Positions 31,995 through 41,637 are shown, counted from the stretch's first letter. The stretch: 43,487 nucleotides of DNA from Bacillota bacterium (GCA_023433505.1 JAEZCO010000113.1:1-43487), one strand, 5' to 3'. Notes: generated by a model not told the origin, from the sequence alone. Numbers and translations are program-made.

Positions 31995-33767
31995 ATGACC
32001 GCAATAAACGCTGTTTTTAAAAGATTCATTGACATGAGAATCAGTCTTAAGCTCATGTTTTCATACATTGCGGCCGTAACGGTATGCATGTTGTCTATAA
32101 GCGGCCTTTATTATTTAATTACTAAAAACTATATGGAAAAGCAGACCACGGAGCTTTTGGGAGAAACGCTGAAGCAGGCCAAAAACATGATTGATTATAA
32201 GGTGGACCTGTATCATACGCTGGTGGATTCCATTTATGGAGACGCCAATATTCAAGACCTGCTTTACCATCAGTATGACGGTCCGGCGGAAAAAATGGAG
32301 CCTCAGCAAAAGATACTGGCCTATATCCGTTCACTGAAGAGGAATTACAAGGATCTGACGGAGCTGAGCATCATTGTCTCCAACAGGACAATGCCTCCGT
32401 ACGGCAGCAGCATTATCCAGGAATATAACATGCAGGGCGAGAAATGGTACAAGGAAGCAGTCTCAAGAAAGGAGACCATTCTCTGGATGCAGGAGCCTGA
32501 GGTTTTGGCCGGAAGCCGGATGCTGATCGTCCGCAAATTGAACCATCTCATCTTTGACAGTTACCTGGGAATGGTAAGGCTTGAATTGGACACAAATGAG
32601 TTTTTCAAGCCTTTGGATGAAGTGGGCGATAAAAGCAAAGGCTGGTTCGATATCGCCGACGGCACAGGAAACATTATCTACAGCGGTATGGTCAAAAATA
32701 CCGAGGCCAACAAGGAGCTTGTCCATCAGGAGTACAGTCCGGTATTTTTTCAGACCATGGGGACACGGACTTTGCTGACGGTAAAAAATCAAAAGTTTGT
32801 CCTGATGCAGGATACGGTCCGTGACACCGGATGGAAGATTATTTATGCCGTGCCCCTGGATATGTATACAAGCGCTGTGAATAATCTCAAATTTGCCGGT
32901 ATCCTGATGCTATTGCCGTTTATGTCTATTTTTGCAGGAATTTCATGGTACCTGGCGTCCAGATTCACACAAAAAATCCGTGAGCTTTCCCATTCCATGG
33001 AGAAAATCCAGATCGGAAATTTTAATGTCTATATCTCCTATACCCCCAACGATGAAATCGGCCACCTGATCAAAGGCTTCAACATCATGGCAGGGAAATT
33101 GAAAGCCCTTGTGGAGGAGGTATATGTAAGCAAGGTCCGGGAGAAGGAATCGGAGCTGAAAGCGCTGCAGGCCCAGATCAACCCTCATTTCCTCTATAAT
33201 TCGCTGGCTTCCATCAGCATGCTGGGAATACGGACCGGCGAGGGCGACATTACAAGGATGTCAAATTCCCTTGCCAGGTTTTACCGTCTATCTTTAAGCA
33301 AGGGTAAAAGCATCATCCGGGTCAAAAATGAAATTGAGCACGTCAAAGCCTATATAGAAATTCAAAATATCCGTTTCACCGACAAAATCAAGATGCTTTA
33401 CGAAGTTGATGAGGAGCTCATGGAGGCGGGATGTTTAAAGCTTATACTCCAGCCTTTCGTCGAAAACGCCCTGGTGCATGGCTTATGGAAGGATAAAAAC
33501 ACCATCACCATCCGGATACTTGTAAAAAGGGAGGGCGAATTTATGGTCTGGACAGTCATTGACGATGGGGTGGGCATCGGACGGGAACGCTTGAAATACA
33601 TCCTTGGCAGGGAAGAAAACTCGGAAGGCGGATATGGCATGATGAACGTTGACCAGAGGGTCAAGCTCTTTTTTGGAGATCAGTTCGGCGTACATATATT
33701 CAGTCAAAAAGGCGCAGGTACCGTAGTAACCATAAAGACCCCCATCAAAACGGCGGCGGAGGGGTAA
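31995..33767 (+). CDS. YesM-type sensor histidine kinase
   Basis: A membrane sensor kinase of about 590 residues. One membrane segment is at about 18-38, an extracellular Cache-like sensor at about 40-285, a second membrane segment at about 293-313, then a HAMP region. The phospho-acceptor is about His398 in AQINPHFLYNSL, the LytS/YesM (HisKA_7TM-type) motif, and the ATPase domain has QPFVENALVHGL, DDGVGIG and GYGMMNVDQRV. ATG 31995 lies 4 bases after the regulator stop. A GTG at 31968, with GGAG upstream, overlaps the regulator and is an alternative. The ligand is probably the binding-protein-bound or free oligosaccharide of this locus (inference). Confidence 0.94.
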   Translation: MTAINAVFKRFIDMRISLKLMFSYIAAVTVCMLSISGLYYLITKNYMEKQTTELLGETLKQAKNMIDYKVDLYHTLVDSIYGDANIQDLLYHQYDGPAEKMEPQQKILAYIRSLKRNYKDLTELSIIVSNRTMPPYGSSIIQEYNMQGEKWYKEAVSRKETILWMQEPEVLAGSRMLIVRKLNHLIFDSYLGMVRLELDTNEFFKPLDEVGDKSKGWFDIADGTGNIIYSGMVKNTEANKELVHQEYSPVFFQTMGTRTLLTVKNQKFVLMQDTVRDTGWKIIYAVPLDMYTSAVNNLKFAGILMLLPFMSIFAGISWYLASRFTQKIRELSHSMEKIQIGNFNVYISYTPNDEIGHLIKGFNIMAGKLKALVEEVYVSKVREKESELKALQAQINPHFLYNSLASISMLGIRTGEGDITRMSNSLARFYRLSLSKGKSIIRVKNEIEHVKAYIEIQNIRFTDKIKMLYEVDEELMEAGCLKLILQPFVENALVHGLWKDKNTITIRILVKREGEFMVWTVIDDGVGIGRERLKYILGREENSEGGYGMMNVDQRVKLFFGDQFGVHIFSQKGAGTVVTIKTPIKTAAEG

Positions 33768-33921
33768 GGAGCCTGCCGGTATAATCTCCGGGGGCAGGAT
33801 AGCGCAGAACGTTTGTTTCTGTATTTGCAGATATAAATGAGTAAATCCGAATATGGATATTAAAAATGGTATATGGTAAACTGTATTCAGTGCTAAAGCG
33901 AAAACAACCGAAGCAATTCTT

Positions 33922-33958
33922 GAAAAATAACACGTTAATGCATTCGTGTTTATTTTTC
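33922..33958 (+). terminator. Hairpin with T-rich arm before the binding-protein gene
   Basis: GAAAAATAACACG (33922-33934) pairs with CGTGTTTATTTTTC (33945-33958), 13 bp with one bulged base. It lies in the 339-base gap between the kinase and the binding-protein gene and can end or damp the sensor transcript. The rest of the gap is AT-rich; I found no promoter of good spacing there, though the large drop from regulator to transporter genes implies one. Confidence 0.65.
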
Positions 33959-34106
33959 CAAGGCGCGTAAATGCCGATAAATCAATGAAGTTTTCGCTGC
34001 AGTATCCGTCCAGCAATCCGGATTTGTTCAAATATTCAGTAGTAAGTCTAAAAACGCCTTATTAGCCGGCTGTATTTATTTATGACAAAAAAGGAGTGAA
34101 AGGAAA

Positions 34107-35810
34107 ATGAAAAAAGTCCTGTTAATCGCTATGGCATTTTTTCTTACGGTTTCCATGCTGCTTACAGGGTGCGGCGCAGCAGAAAATGACAATGTAGCCG
34201 CAACAACCCAGGCACAGGAAAATACCCCGGCAGCAACGGCCTCCCCCGATCCCCTGGGAAAATACGAAAATACCGTAACAGCGACAATTGCAGTCTCCAC
34301 CAATGCGGCAACCCGGTTTGAAGCAGGCGATTCCTATGAAGACAATGTCTGGACCCGCGCCTTTAAGGATGAGCTGAATATAGATGTAAAAGTAATCTGG
34401 ACCAACCTCTGGAGCAATTTTGAAACGAAAATGAACCTGGCAATTGCCAGCAACGAGCTGCCTGATATTTTGACCTTGCCCAAATATTCTCAGTTTGACA
34501 GGCTGCTGAAAGCAGGTAAGCTGGAGGACCTCACACCTTACTATGAAGGCTATTCCTCTGCGCTGATGAAAGAAAACGTAATGTCGGACGGAGGCCAGTC
34601 CCTGGGCTGGGGAAAGATCAACGGAAAGCTGATGGGTTTTTCCACCGGCGGCATTAATTATCAAACTGCCCGGATGACTTTTATCCGTAAGGACTGGTTT
34701 GACAAAACCGGCCTGCCGGAGCCCAAGACCCTGGAGGACGTACTGAACATCGCCAGGGCAATGAAGGCGCAGGACCCCGACAAACGCTTCGGCATTCCTT
34801 TGCTGAAAACCGTTATCGGCGACACTTTTTGTGATGTCATAGGAATCGCCAATGCAGTAGGCGCATATCCGAGGATGTGGCTGGAGGACGGCAATGGGAA
34901 GCTGATTTACGGCACTCTGCAGCCGGAGATGAAAAAAACGCTGGAGATCTATGCGGAGCTGTTTAAAAACGGCCTTATCGACCCGGCCTTTGCTTCGCTG
35001 GACGGTACAGCCGTTGCCGAACAGCTTACTTCGGGAAAAATCGGTGTGATCATGGGCGGTTCATGGATACCGGGATGGCCTCTGAATGCATTATGGGATA
35101 ACGAAGGCGTGGATTGGAATGTCTATCCGATTTTGAAATCCGTAGACAATCCCGGTTCTCTCAAGGTGCAGTTAGCCGAACCGCAGGCCAGTATGGTCGC
35201 AATCAGGAAGGGCTATGAACACCCTGAAGTGCTTTTCAAGCTTATAAGCTTCAATGTGGCAAAAACGCTGGACCCTGCAACAGCAGAAGTTTTAAAATTC
35301 CATAGTGATCCTGCAAAACCGGATTATGCGTACGCCATGCAAAATCCCCTATACGTCTACCCATCACCGGTAAAATACAACTTTAATACCAATATCGCTG
35401 TAACCAACGCCATTGATAAGCAGGATACCTCTTATCTGAAAACACCCCACGACAAGCTGCAGTACGACGGTGTCATGAAATGGTTTGATGCGCTGAAGGC
35501 CGGCAATAAGCCTACAGGTGGCGATTGGGCCGGGTTTAAAACCTGGTACGGCCCTCAATCCACCTTCGGTATCCATAATTCCTACTTTGACGCGGACAGC
35601 TTCCTGGTCAGCAAGCTTGTAGGCGTGGAGACGGATGAAATGGTCCGCCAATGGGCAAACCTTAAAAAGCTTGAAGAACAGTATGTTACTGAAATTATCT
35701 CCGGGGTCAGGCCGGTGAGCGATTTCGACAAATTTGTCGGGGAATGGCGCAATCTCGGCGGTGAAACGGTAGAATATGAAGTGAATGCCTGGTACCAGTC
35801 AATTAAATAG
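34107..35810 (+). CDS. Lipoprotein extracellular solute-binding protein (LplA/YtcQ type)
   Basis: A 567-residue ABC-importer binding protein. It has a type II signal peptide with lipobox LLTGC (Cys22), so it is anchored outside the membrane by lipid after cleavage. A low-complexity Ala/Thr linker (about 30-48) follows, then a type-1 binding fold with features of family-1 solute-binding proteins (NELPDILTLPKYSQFD; GKIGVIMGGSWIPGWP). It is large, as for binders of oligosaccharides. AAGGAG lies 7-8 bases before the ATG. The next genes are its permeases; no ATP-binding gene is present, as is common for this type, which shares an MsmX-like ATPase. Confidence 0.95.
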   Translation: MKKVLLIAMAFFLTVSMLLTGCGAAENDNVAATTQAQENTPAATASPDPLGKYENTVTATIAVSTNAATRFEAGDSYEDNVWTRAFKDELNIDVKVIWTNLWSNFETKMNLAIASNELPDILTLPKYSQFDRLLKAGKLEDLTPYYEGYSSALMKENVMSDGGQSLGWGKINGKLMGFSTGGINYQTARMTFIRKDWFDKTGLPEPKTLEDVLNIARAMKAQDPDKRFGIPLLKTVIGDTFCDVIGIANAVGAYPRMWLEDGNGKLIYGTLQPEMKKTLEIYAELFKNGLIDPAFASLDGTAVAEQLTSGKIGVIMGGSWIPGWPLNALWDNEGVDWNVYPILKSVDNPGSLKVQLAEPQASMVAIRKGYEHPEVLFKLISFNVAKTLDPATAEVLKFHSDPAKPDYAYAMQNPLYVYPSPVKYNFNTNIAVTNAIDKQDTSYLKTPHDKLQYDGVMKWFDALKAGNKPTGGDWAGFKTWYGPQSTFGIHNSYFDADSFLVSKLVGVETDEMVRQWANLKKLEEQYVTEIISGVRPVSDFDKFVGEWRNLGGETVEYEVNAWYQSIK

Positions 35811-35828
35811 GACACGGTTTAAAATAAT

Positions 35829-35888
35829 GAGATGTACATCTCAGAAAATTGGGAGGCGGAAGCGATGCTCTCCTCCTCCCGGTTTTCT
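35829..35888 (+). terminator. Palindrome and processing/attenuation hairpin between binding protein and permease
   Basis: A perfect 14-bp palindrome, GAGATGTACATCTC (35829-35842), is followed at once by a 14-bp stem, AGAAAATTGGGAGG (35843-35856) / CCTCCCGGTTTTCT (35875-35888), with two G-U pairs. Such hairpins after binding-protein genes lower permease expression or protect the upstream mRNA. Confidence 0.7.
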
Positions 35889-35954
35889 CGAGGTTATTGA
35901 CACAAATGCGTAAGCATTTTGTACTTCTGTGCGGCAAAGGAAAGGAAAGAAATA

Positions 35955-36866
35955 ATGATACTGCCCGTGAGAAAAAATAAAAAAGTGGATTACATTTTAT
36001 ATCTGATGCTGGTGCCTGCGCTCGTTCTGGTTATCATTTACTCCTATGGGCCCCTGGGAGGATTGGTAATCGCTTTCCAGAAATATGATATTGCCAGGGG
36101 GATTCTAAACTCCGAATGGGTGGGATGGGAAAACTTCAAATACCTGTTTATGCGCTACCCGGATTTCTCAAGGGTAATCTGGAACACGCTGTACATTTCA
36201 TTTATGAAGCTTGTCCTCCGGTTTATTGCACCCATTGCGGTGGCGATCCTTTTGAACGAGGTCGGTAAAAAAACCTTTAAACGAAGCGTGCAAACGATGA
36301 TTTATCTCCCGCATTTCATTTCCTGGGTAGTCATCAGCGGAATTATGATTGATATCCTGTCTCCGACAAGCGGTGCGGTGAATACGCTTATAAAAGCCGC
36401 CGGACTGGATTCCGTATACTTTCTGGGAAATCCCAAGCTGTTCCCCTTTGTTATGGTAGTCTCCGATGTCTGGAAAGAGTTCGGCTACGGTACGATTATT
36501 TACATGGCTGCGTTGACAAGTATTGATCCAAGTCTGTTTGAGGCCGCTATTATTGACGGAGCCAACCGTTTTCAACGTATCCGGTATATAACCATTCCGG
36601 GAATCGTTCCCATCATGGTGCTGCTCGGGACGTTAAGCCTGGGGTCCTTGCTGAATGCGGGCTTTGAACAAATTTTCAATTTATATAATTCGATGGTGTA
36701 TTCCACAGGAGATGTCCTGGATACCTTTACCTACCGGATCGGAATGGAAAACTTCCAGTATGACATTGCGACGGCCGTGGGGATGCTGAAGTCCGGAGTA
36801 TCCTTGATACTGGTCTCTATCTCCTATTATCTCGCATACAGGCTTGCTGATTACAGGATTTTTTAG
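35955..36866 (+). CDS. Carbohydrate ABC transporter permease (LplB type)
   Basis: An inner-membrane permease of 303 residues with six membrane segments. The EAA loop that docks the ATPase is seen as EAAIIDGANRFQRIRYITIPGI-like sequence near residue 200 (EAAIIDGANRF). The family is the LplB/YteP type for oligosaccharide import. The start ATG 35955 is placed by GGAAAGG just upstream; the longer frame beginning at 35919 lacks such a site. It pairs with the next permease to form the channel. Confidence 0.95.
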   Translation: MILPVRKNKKVDYILYLMLVPALVLVIIYSYGPLGGLVIAFQKYDIARGILNSEWVGWENFKYLFMRYPDFSRVIWNTLYISFMKLVLRFIAPIAVAILLNEVGKKTFKRSVQTMIYLPHFISWVVISGIMIDILSPTSGAVNTLIKAAGLDSVYFLGNPKLFPFVMVVSDVWKEFGYGTIIYMAALTSIDPSLFEAAIIDGANRFQRIRYITIPGIVPIMVLLGTLSLGSLLNAGFEQIFNLYNSMVYSTGDVLDTFTYRIGMENFQYDIATAVGMLKSGVSLILVSISYYLAYRLADYRIF

Positions 36867-36936
36867 GGATTATGCTGTAGGAAAGAATGCCGAACCATTA
36901 TTTTAATACCGCTTTTGGATGAGGAGTACCTTCAGG

Positions 36937-37818
36937 ATGAAAAGAATGACCTTTGGCGAAAAGATTTTTGTGGTATCCAACTATACGTTTCTCGGAGTGC
37001 TGGCAGTATCCTGCTTATTGCCGTTTATGCACATGCTTGCCTTATCTTTCAGTTCTTCGGCTGCCGCCACTGCCGGACGCGTCACCCTCTGGCCTGTGGA
37101 TTTTGCATTGAATTCCTATCAGTTTGCATTCCAGCGGCCGGAATTTATTGCTGCTTTCCTGGTTTCTGTGAAAAGGGTGCTGCTTGGCGTAACCTTCAAT
37201 ATGCTGATTCTGGTCCTGGCTGCCTATCCCCTGTCCAAAACCAACCGGGAGCTTCCGGGGCGCACATGGATTTCCTGGATTTTTGTGGTTACCATGTTTG
37301 TCGGCGGAGGCTTGATTCCCACATATCTGGTGGTCTCTGCTACAGGGATTAGAAACTCTATCTGGGCCTTGATCCTTCCGGGTGCCGTTCAGGCTTTTAA
37401 TATTACCATCCTTCTGAACTTTTTCAGGCAGCTGCCCAAAGAATTGGAGGAATCCGCTTTTATCGACGGCGCGGGGCAACTGAAGATTCTTTTCAGTATC
37501 TATCTTCCGTTATCCATTCCCGCCCTGGCGACGCTGATCATATTCAACACTGTCGGGCATTGGAACGAATGGTTCAGCGCAATTATCTACATAGATTCCC
37601 AGAAGAAATATCCCCTGCAAACCTATTTGCAGGGAATGATCGTAGACCCGGACTGGACGCTGGTGGATACCACCCAGCGGGAATTGATGGCCAAAATCAG
37701 CGGCAGAACGTTTAAGGCCGCCCAGATACTGATTGCGACCGTTCCGGTACTTATCGTATACCCATTCCTCCAGAGATACTTTATCAAGGGAATGACGCTG
37801 GGAAGCTTGAAGGGATAA
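36937..37818 (+). CDS. Carbohydrate ABC transporter permease (YtcP/LplC type)
   Basis: The second permease, 293 residues with six membrane segments and an EAA-type loop (EESAFIDGAGQLKI). The ending FLQRYFIKGMTLGSLKG is typical of the YtcP/LplC group. ATG 36937 is preferred (GAGGAG upstream, family-like start MKRMTFGEKIF); ATG 36919 would add six residues. It is 70 bases after the first permease. A hairpin at 37865-37902 follows. Confidence 0.94.
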   Translation: MKRMTFGEKIFVVSNYTFLGVLAVSCLLPFMHMLALSFSSSAAATAGRVTLWPVDFALNSYQFAFQRPEFIAAFLVSVKRVLLGVTFNMLILVLAAYPLSKTNRELPGRTWISWIFVVTMFVGGGLIPTYLVVSATGIRNSIWALILPGAVQAFNITILLNFFRQLPKELEESAFIDGAGQLKILFSIYLPLSIPALATLIIFNTVGHWNEWFSAIIYIDSQKKYPLQTYLQGMIVDPDWTLVDTTQRELMAKISGRTFKAAQILIATVPVLIVYPFLQRYFIKGMTLGSLKG

Positions 37819-37864
37819 GTGCTTTAAGCCCTGATGCAACGGTGGAAATTATCCCATGACCCTT

Positions 37865-37902
37865 GCGGAAATAACCCATTCAGGTGTTTGTGGTATTTCT
37901 GC
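37865..37902 (+). terminator. Hairpin after the second permease
   Basis: GCGGAAATA (37865-37873) pairs with TATTTCTGC (37894-37902), 9 bp with one G-U pair. There is no strong T-run, so it may be partial termination or mRNA end protection. Confidence 0.45.
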
Positions 37903-37914
37903 GGGCAATAAATG

Positions 37915-37943
37915 CTGACTTTCCCCATAAACTCTGATAAAAT
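37915..37943 (+). promoter_or_regulatory. Sigma-A promoter for the second binding-protein and lyase genes
   Basis: CTGACT (37915-37920) and TAAAAT (37938-37943) with a 17-bp spacer, about 75 bases before the second binding-protein gene. It suggests a separate unit for that gene and the lyase. Confidence 0.55.
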
Positions 37944-38017
37944 GAAACGAGAAGATTATTGTACATAGGGTTGTGGGCTTCCTCATATGCAATGTTGTAC
38001 AATTTGGGGGAATCGGC

Positions 38018-39649
38018 GTGAAATTGATAAGACTTATGCCTTTTTTGGCTTTTGTAATACTTATGGCAGTACTGTGTTTCTGCATAACCGGTACAAACCG
38101 GCTTTCTGCCGTCTACGGCACAGAAGGGGAAAGCACCCGGACGGAAAAGGAGAAGGAAGCGCCTGATGTCACATTAAAAATATTCATCGACAATTTTTAT
38201 TTTACACAGTCGGAATGGGGAAAGGACCTGACCTCCCGGAAAATTTCCGCATCGACGGGAGTGAAGCTTGAGGTTGAAATACCGGCGGACCCCGAGGACG
38301 GGAGAAGCAGGATCAATCTGATGATGTCGACCAATCAATACCCTGATCTGATCATGCTTTCCAGAAGTGAGCTCTCCAGAAAGCTGGTTGCAAATAATGC
38401 GGTGATACCGGTGGATAGGCTCATCGAACAGGATGGGAAGGATATTTTGCAAAATGTAACAATGGATTACCTGAAAAAATATTGCAGGGAAGTTGATGGG
38501 AGGATCTATGGGCTGCCCAACGGTGTAAAATGGAAGGATGAATATCCTCAATACGGCTCCGGCATCCTTCTTTTGAAAAGTGTGCATAAAATGCTGGGGT
38601 CCCCTGAAATAAAAAACACCGGCGATTTATACAACTATCTTTCCAAAATAAAAAACCTGGGCTTTCAAAACTATCAAGGCGTAGAAATTACGCCGGCTTA
38701 TATGGACTGGCCTCCGAGCGCCCTTTGCACTTCTTTCGGCATCCCTTTGATCAATGTGGACGGCAGCGCCTACGTTTATGCTCAGGACGGCAGAATTCAT
38801 CACGCGCTGAGAGACAAAGAAATGAAGGAGGCTTACCGGTATACCAACAAGTTGTTCCGGGAAGGGCTCATTGACCAGGATTGGTTCGTGCAGCCGAAGG
38901 AGGATGTTTATAAAAAGCTTCTTAACGGCCGGATCGCAGTATATTTCGCCTATGATGCCCAGGGCTTTCTGATGGAATATGAGCGCCAGATGGAAAAGCT
39001 CAGCGGAGATTCCTATTTTCTGATTGAGCCGCCCCTGGCACCCGGCGTGAAAAAAAACGGAGGCAACTACATAAGCGATGCGCAATGGACGCAGGTATAC
39101 ATTACCTCCCAGTGCAAAGACCCTGCCGGAGCAATGAAATTTCTTAACTGGATGGCCAGTGAAGAAGGGCAATATACTGCCGCAATCGGTCCGGAAGAAA
39201 CTGTCTGGACCATGGATCCCCAGGGAGCTCCCATACTGACGCCCGAATTTGCCGTCCGGTTAAGCACGGACCGGGACCGGGCCAACCGGGAAATAGGGTT
39301 GATGCAGTGGAACTTTCAACAGAATTATAAATACTGGAAGAATTCGGTTTTTGCCTTAATGGCGCCTGAGGAGCAGAAGAACTTCAAAGAATATTCGGCG
39401 ATGATTGCAAAGGGCCTGTGGACAAACCCGGTATTGGAACCTTTGTTCTACTCTTCCGGCTGGAATGCGGAAGCGGTGAACAGCGCAATCAATGTTTATA
39501 TCAGCAGGGCTGAAAAGCAAATCTATATGGCGGCAGACGATGCAGCCTTTGAAGCCCTTTACGGGGAAACGCTGGCCGGGGCTGAAGGTCTTGGCCTGGA
39601 AACACTGGAAAATGAACTTAATGCAAGAATTGAAAATCAAGGGAGTTAA
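38018..39649 (+). CDS. Second extracellular solute-binding protein, no clear lipobox
   Basis: A 543-residue family-1-like binding protein. The N terminus (VKLIRLMPFLAFVILMAVLC) is a hydrophobic segment, but the cysteines in VLCFCITG do not fit a standard lipobox, so it is either an atypical lipoprotein or held by an uncleaved anchor. The binding fold is supported by YPDLIMLSRSELS, YGLPNGVKW and AGAMKFLNWMASEEGQY. It is only distantly like the first binding protein. The start is GTG 38018 with GGGGGA upstream; the earlier ATG at 37973 has no such site and adds a non-signal-like stretch. There are no further permeases, so it probably shares the two upstream. Confidence 0.88.
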   Translation: MKLIRLMPFLAFVILMAVLCFCITGTNRLSAVYGTEGESTRTEKEKEAPDVTLKIFIDNFYFTQSEWGKDLTSRKISASTGVKLEVEIPADPEDGRSRINLMMSTNQYPDLIMLSRSELSRKLVANNAVIPVDRLIEQDGKDILQNVTMDYLKKYCREVDGRIYGLPNGVKWKDEYPQYGSGILLLKSVHKMLGSPEIKNTGDLYNYLSKIKNLGFQNYQGVEITPAYMDWPPSALCTSFGIPLINVDGSAYVYAQDGRIHHALRDKEMKEAYRYTNKLFREGLIDQDWFVQPKEDVYKKLLNGRIAVYFAYDAQGFLMEYERQMEKLSGDSYFLIEPPLAPGVKKNGGNYISDAQWTQVYITSQCKDPAGAMKFLNWMASEEGQYTAAIGPEETVWTMDPQGAPILTPEFAVRLSTDRDRANREIGLMQWNFQQNYKYWKNSVFALMAPEEQKNFKEYSAMIAKGLWTNPVLEPLFYSSGWNAEAVNSAINVYISRAEKQIYMAADDAAFEALYGETLAGAEGLGLETLENELNARIENQGS

Positions 39650-39653
39650 GACG

Positions 39654-41519
39654 ATGATAACAGAGCATTTCGCATCTTATGAAGTCGATGAGTTTTTACT
39701 TTCCATGGAGCAATTTCATCCCTTCCCGGTATATGCGCAAAGAGAAGAATGGCAGGCGGTTACCGGCGAAACAAAAGCAGAATGGCTGGCGGCGGCGGAA
39801 AAGTATAAGGATTTTCCCTGGCCTGCCATTACGGCGGACAATTATCTTTTTTTTAACCGCACGGGAAATAATGTGAACTATTTGAAGCGCTTTTTTGAAC
39901 GGCGCAGCGCTCTTGGTATTCTGGCGTTGTCCGAGTGCCTTGAGGGGGAGGGAAGGTTTCTTGATCAGATTATCAACGGGATTTATTGCATTTGTGAAGA
40001 AACTACCTGGATTACGCCTTTTGACATTTCTTTAAGGAAAGAGGTCCTTCCGCAACCCTCGGACCGGACGGTGGATTTAAGCTGTACGGAAACAGCCGCA
40101 TTGCTTGCGTGGATACATTACTTGCTCAAAGAGCAGCTTGACGGCATCAGTCCGCGCATATGCCAGCGGATTGAATCGGAAATCAATGAAAGACTGGTGG
40201 TGCCCTATCTCACCCGCAGTGATTTCTGGTGGATGGGCTTCGTCGAAACTCCCCGGCTCAATAACTGGAATCCCTGGTGCAATAAAAATATGCTGATGTG
40301 CTTTCTGCTGGTAGAAACAGAACGGGAGACGAAACATGCGGGCATAGTGAAAATCATGAAAAGTCTGGATGCCTATCTTTCCGCCTATCCTCCCGACGGC
40401 TGCTGCGATGAAGGCCCCATGTACTGGGGGGCCGCAGGAGGAGGGCTGCATACCTGCCTGGAGCTTTTACACCGGATGTCCTCCGGAAAAATTGACATCT
40501 ATGAGCAGCCCATCGTCCGCAAAATCGGCCAGTATATCTATAAAGTCCATATCCACGACCGCTATTTTGTTAATTTCGCCGATGGCGACGCCATCGTAGG
40601 GATCGATTCGACGGTTTACAATTATGGCCTTGATATCGCAGACGAGAAGCTCATAGGACTGGGTGCAAATGCCGGGCCTAAAAAGCCTGCGGTATTTAAC
40701 TGGTTCGGTATGTATGAGTATCTGCTTGACCTGTTCAGTGAAAAAAAGCGGGACGAGTCCGGGGCAAAAACTCCCTACGTCAGGGATGCCTGGATGGATT
40801 ATACGCAAGTGATGACCGCCCGGGAGCAGGAAGGGAGCAAAAACGGCTTCTTCCTGGCAGCCAAGGGAGGCCACAATGCCGAATCCCACAGTCACAATGA
40901 TGTCGGCAGCTTTATCGTATACGTCGATGGAATTCCCCTCTTCATCGATGTGGGGACGGAAGAATATGCCGCGAAAAATTTCAGCGAGCAGCGGTATGAA
41001 ATATGGTACCTGCAATCTGCCTATCATAACTGTCCCACTGTCCGCGGAATACTCCAAAAAAACGGACGGCACTATAAGGCAAAAGCTGTGCAATACAACT
41101 GTACCGATTTATGTGCCGGGATCTCAATGGATATCGCCGATGCCTATCCGGAGGATGCCGGAATTGCCGGCTGGACCAGGGTATGCCGCCTAAACAGGGA
41201 AGGGCAGGCCTGCGTGGAAATTATAGACGATTATGCATTGAGGGAGCCGTCTTCCGATATTTCTTTCAGCCTGATGACCCCATGGGAGCCTCAGCTTGCC
41301 TCTCCGGGCCTGATCGAATTGGAATATGCCAGGGGATACAGGGCGGTCGTGAGGTATCCTCACGAATCCCTTACGGCCCGCTTTGAAAGGATAGACGTGG
41401 ATGAAAGCCGTCTCAAACGCAATTGGGGCGATGCATTGTACAGGATCGTCCTGGAGGAAAAAGCTGAGGTGCTTCAAGGGAAGCGTAAAGTTGACATTTC
41501 TGTCCGTCAAACCGGGTAA
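39654..41519 (+). CDS. Heparinase II/III-like polysaccharide lyase, cytoplasmic
   Basis: A 621-residue protein of the heparinase II/III family (PL12/15/21-like). The N-terminal half is an alpha/alpha toroid (residues about 30-370, with WWMGFVETPRLNNWNPWCN). A beta-sandwich lyase domain follows, with the conserved GGHNAESHSHNDVGSFI (about 404-420), where a His of the family binds metal or acts in catalysis. Members cleave uronic-acid glycans by beta-elimination. No signal peptide is present, so it should act on imported oligosaccharides. The substrate cannot be fixed from sequence (heparin, alginate or others). ATG 39654 with GGGAG upstream starts 4 bases after the binding protein; the same frame is open further upstream but overlaps that gene. 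Confidence 0.9.
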   Translation: MITEHFASYEVDEFLLSMEQFHPFPVYAQREEWQAVTGETKAEWLAAAEKYKDFPWPAITADNYLFFNRTGNNVNYLKRFFERRSALGILALSECLEGEGRFLDQIINGIYCICEETTWITPFDISLRKEVLPQPSDRTVDLSCTETAALLAWIHYLLKEQLDGISPRICQRIESEINERLVVPYLTRSDFWWMGFVETPRLNNWNPWCNKNMLMCFLLVETERETKHAGIVKIMKSLDAYLSAYPPDGCCDEGPMYWGAAGGGLHTCLELLHRMSSGKIDIYEQPIVRKIGQYIYKVHIHDRYFVNFADGDAIVGIDSTVYNYGLDIADEKLIGLGANAGPKKPAVFNWFGMYEYLLDLFSEKKRDESGAKTPYVRDAWMDYTQVMTAREQEGSKNGFFLAAKGGHNAESHSHNDVGSFIVYVDGIPLFIDVGTEEYAAKNFSEQRYEIWYLQSAYHNCPTVRGILQKNGRHYKAKAVQYNCTDLCAGISMDIADAYPEDAGIAGWTRVCRLNREGQACVEIIDDYALREPSSDISFSLMTPWEPQLASPGLIELEYARGYRAVVRYPHESLTARFERIDVDESRLKRNWGDALYRIVLEEKAEVLQGKRKVDISVRQTG

Positions 41520-41587
41520 GGCTCCATCCGCTTAAGAGCTCTCCCATGAAAAAAATACACGCTGCTTGTCCCGACAAAAGCAGTTAA

Positions 41588-41637
41588 AAAAGGCCCTTAA
41601 AACTCCAGGATAGAAGTTTAAGGGCCTTTTGGTTTTG
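41588..41637. terminator. Bidirectional terminator between convergent genes
   Basis: AAAAGGCCCTTAAA (41588-41601) pairs perfectly with TTTAAGGGCCTTTT (41617-41630), with A-rich left and T-rich right flanks. It serves the lyase gene and may also end the leftward esterase transcript. Confidence 0.9.

Noticed and set aside
33772..33798. CCTGCC/GGCAGG hairpin right after the histidine kinase gene as a terminator
   Set aside because: Six base pairs only and no T-run; the stronger hairpin at 33922-33958 is the better candidate.
37973..38017. N-terminal extension of the second binding protein from the ATG at 37973
   Set aside because: The extra 15 residues lack a ribosome binding site and would bury the signal-like segment; GTG 38018 has GGGGGA upstream.
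40467..41093. A 208-codon leftward frame inside the lyase gene
   Set aside because: Antisense to the conserved catalytic region of the lyase; no ribosome binding site.
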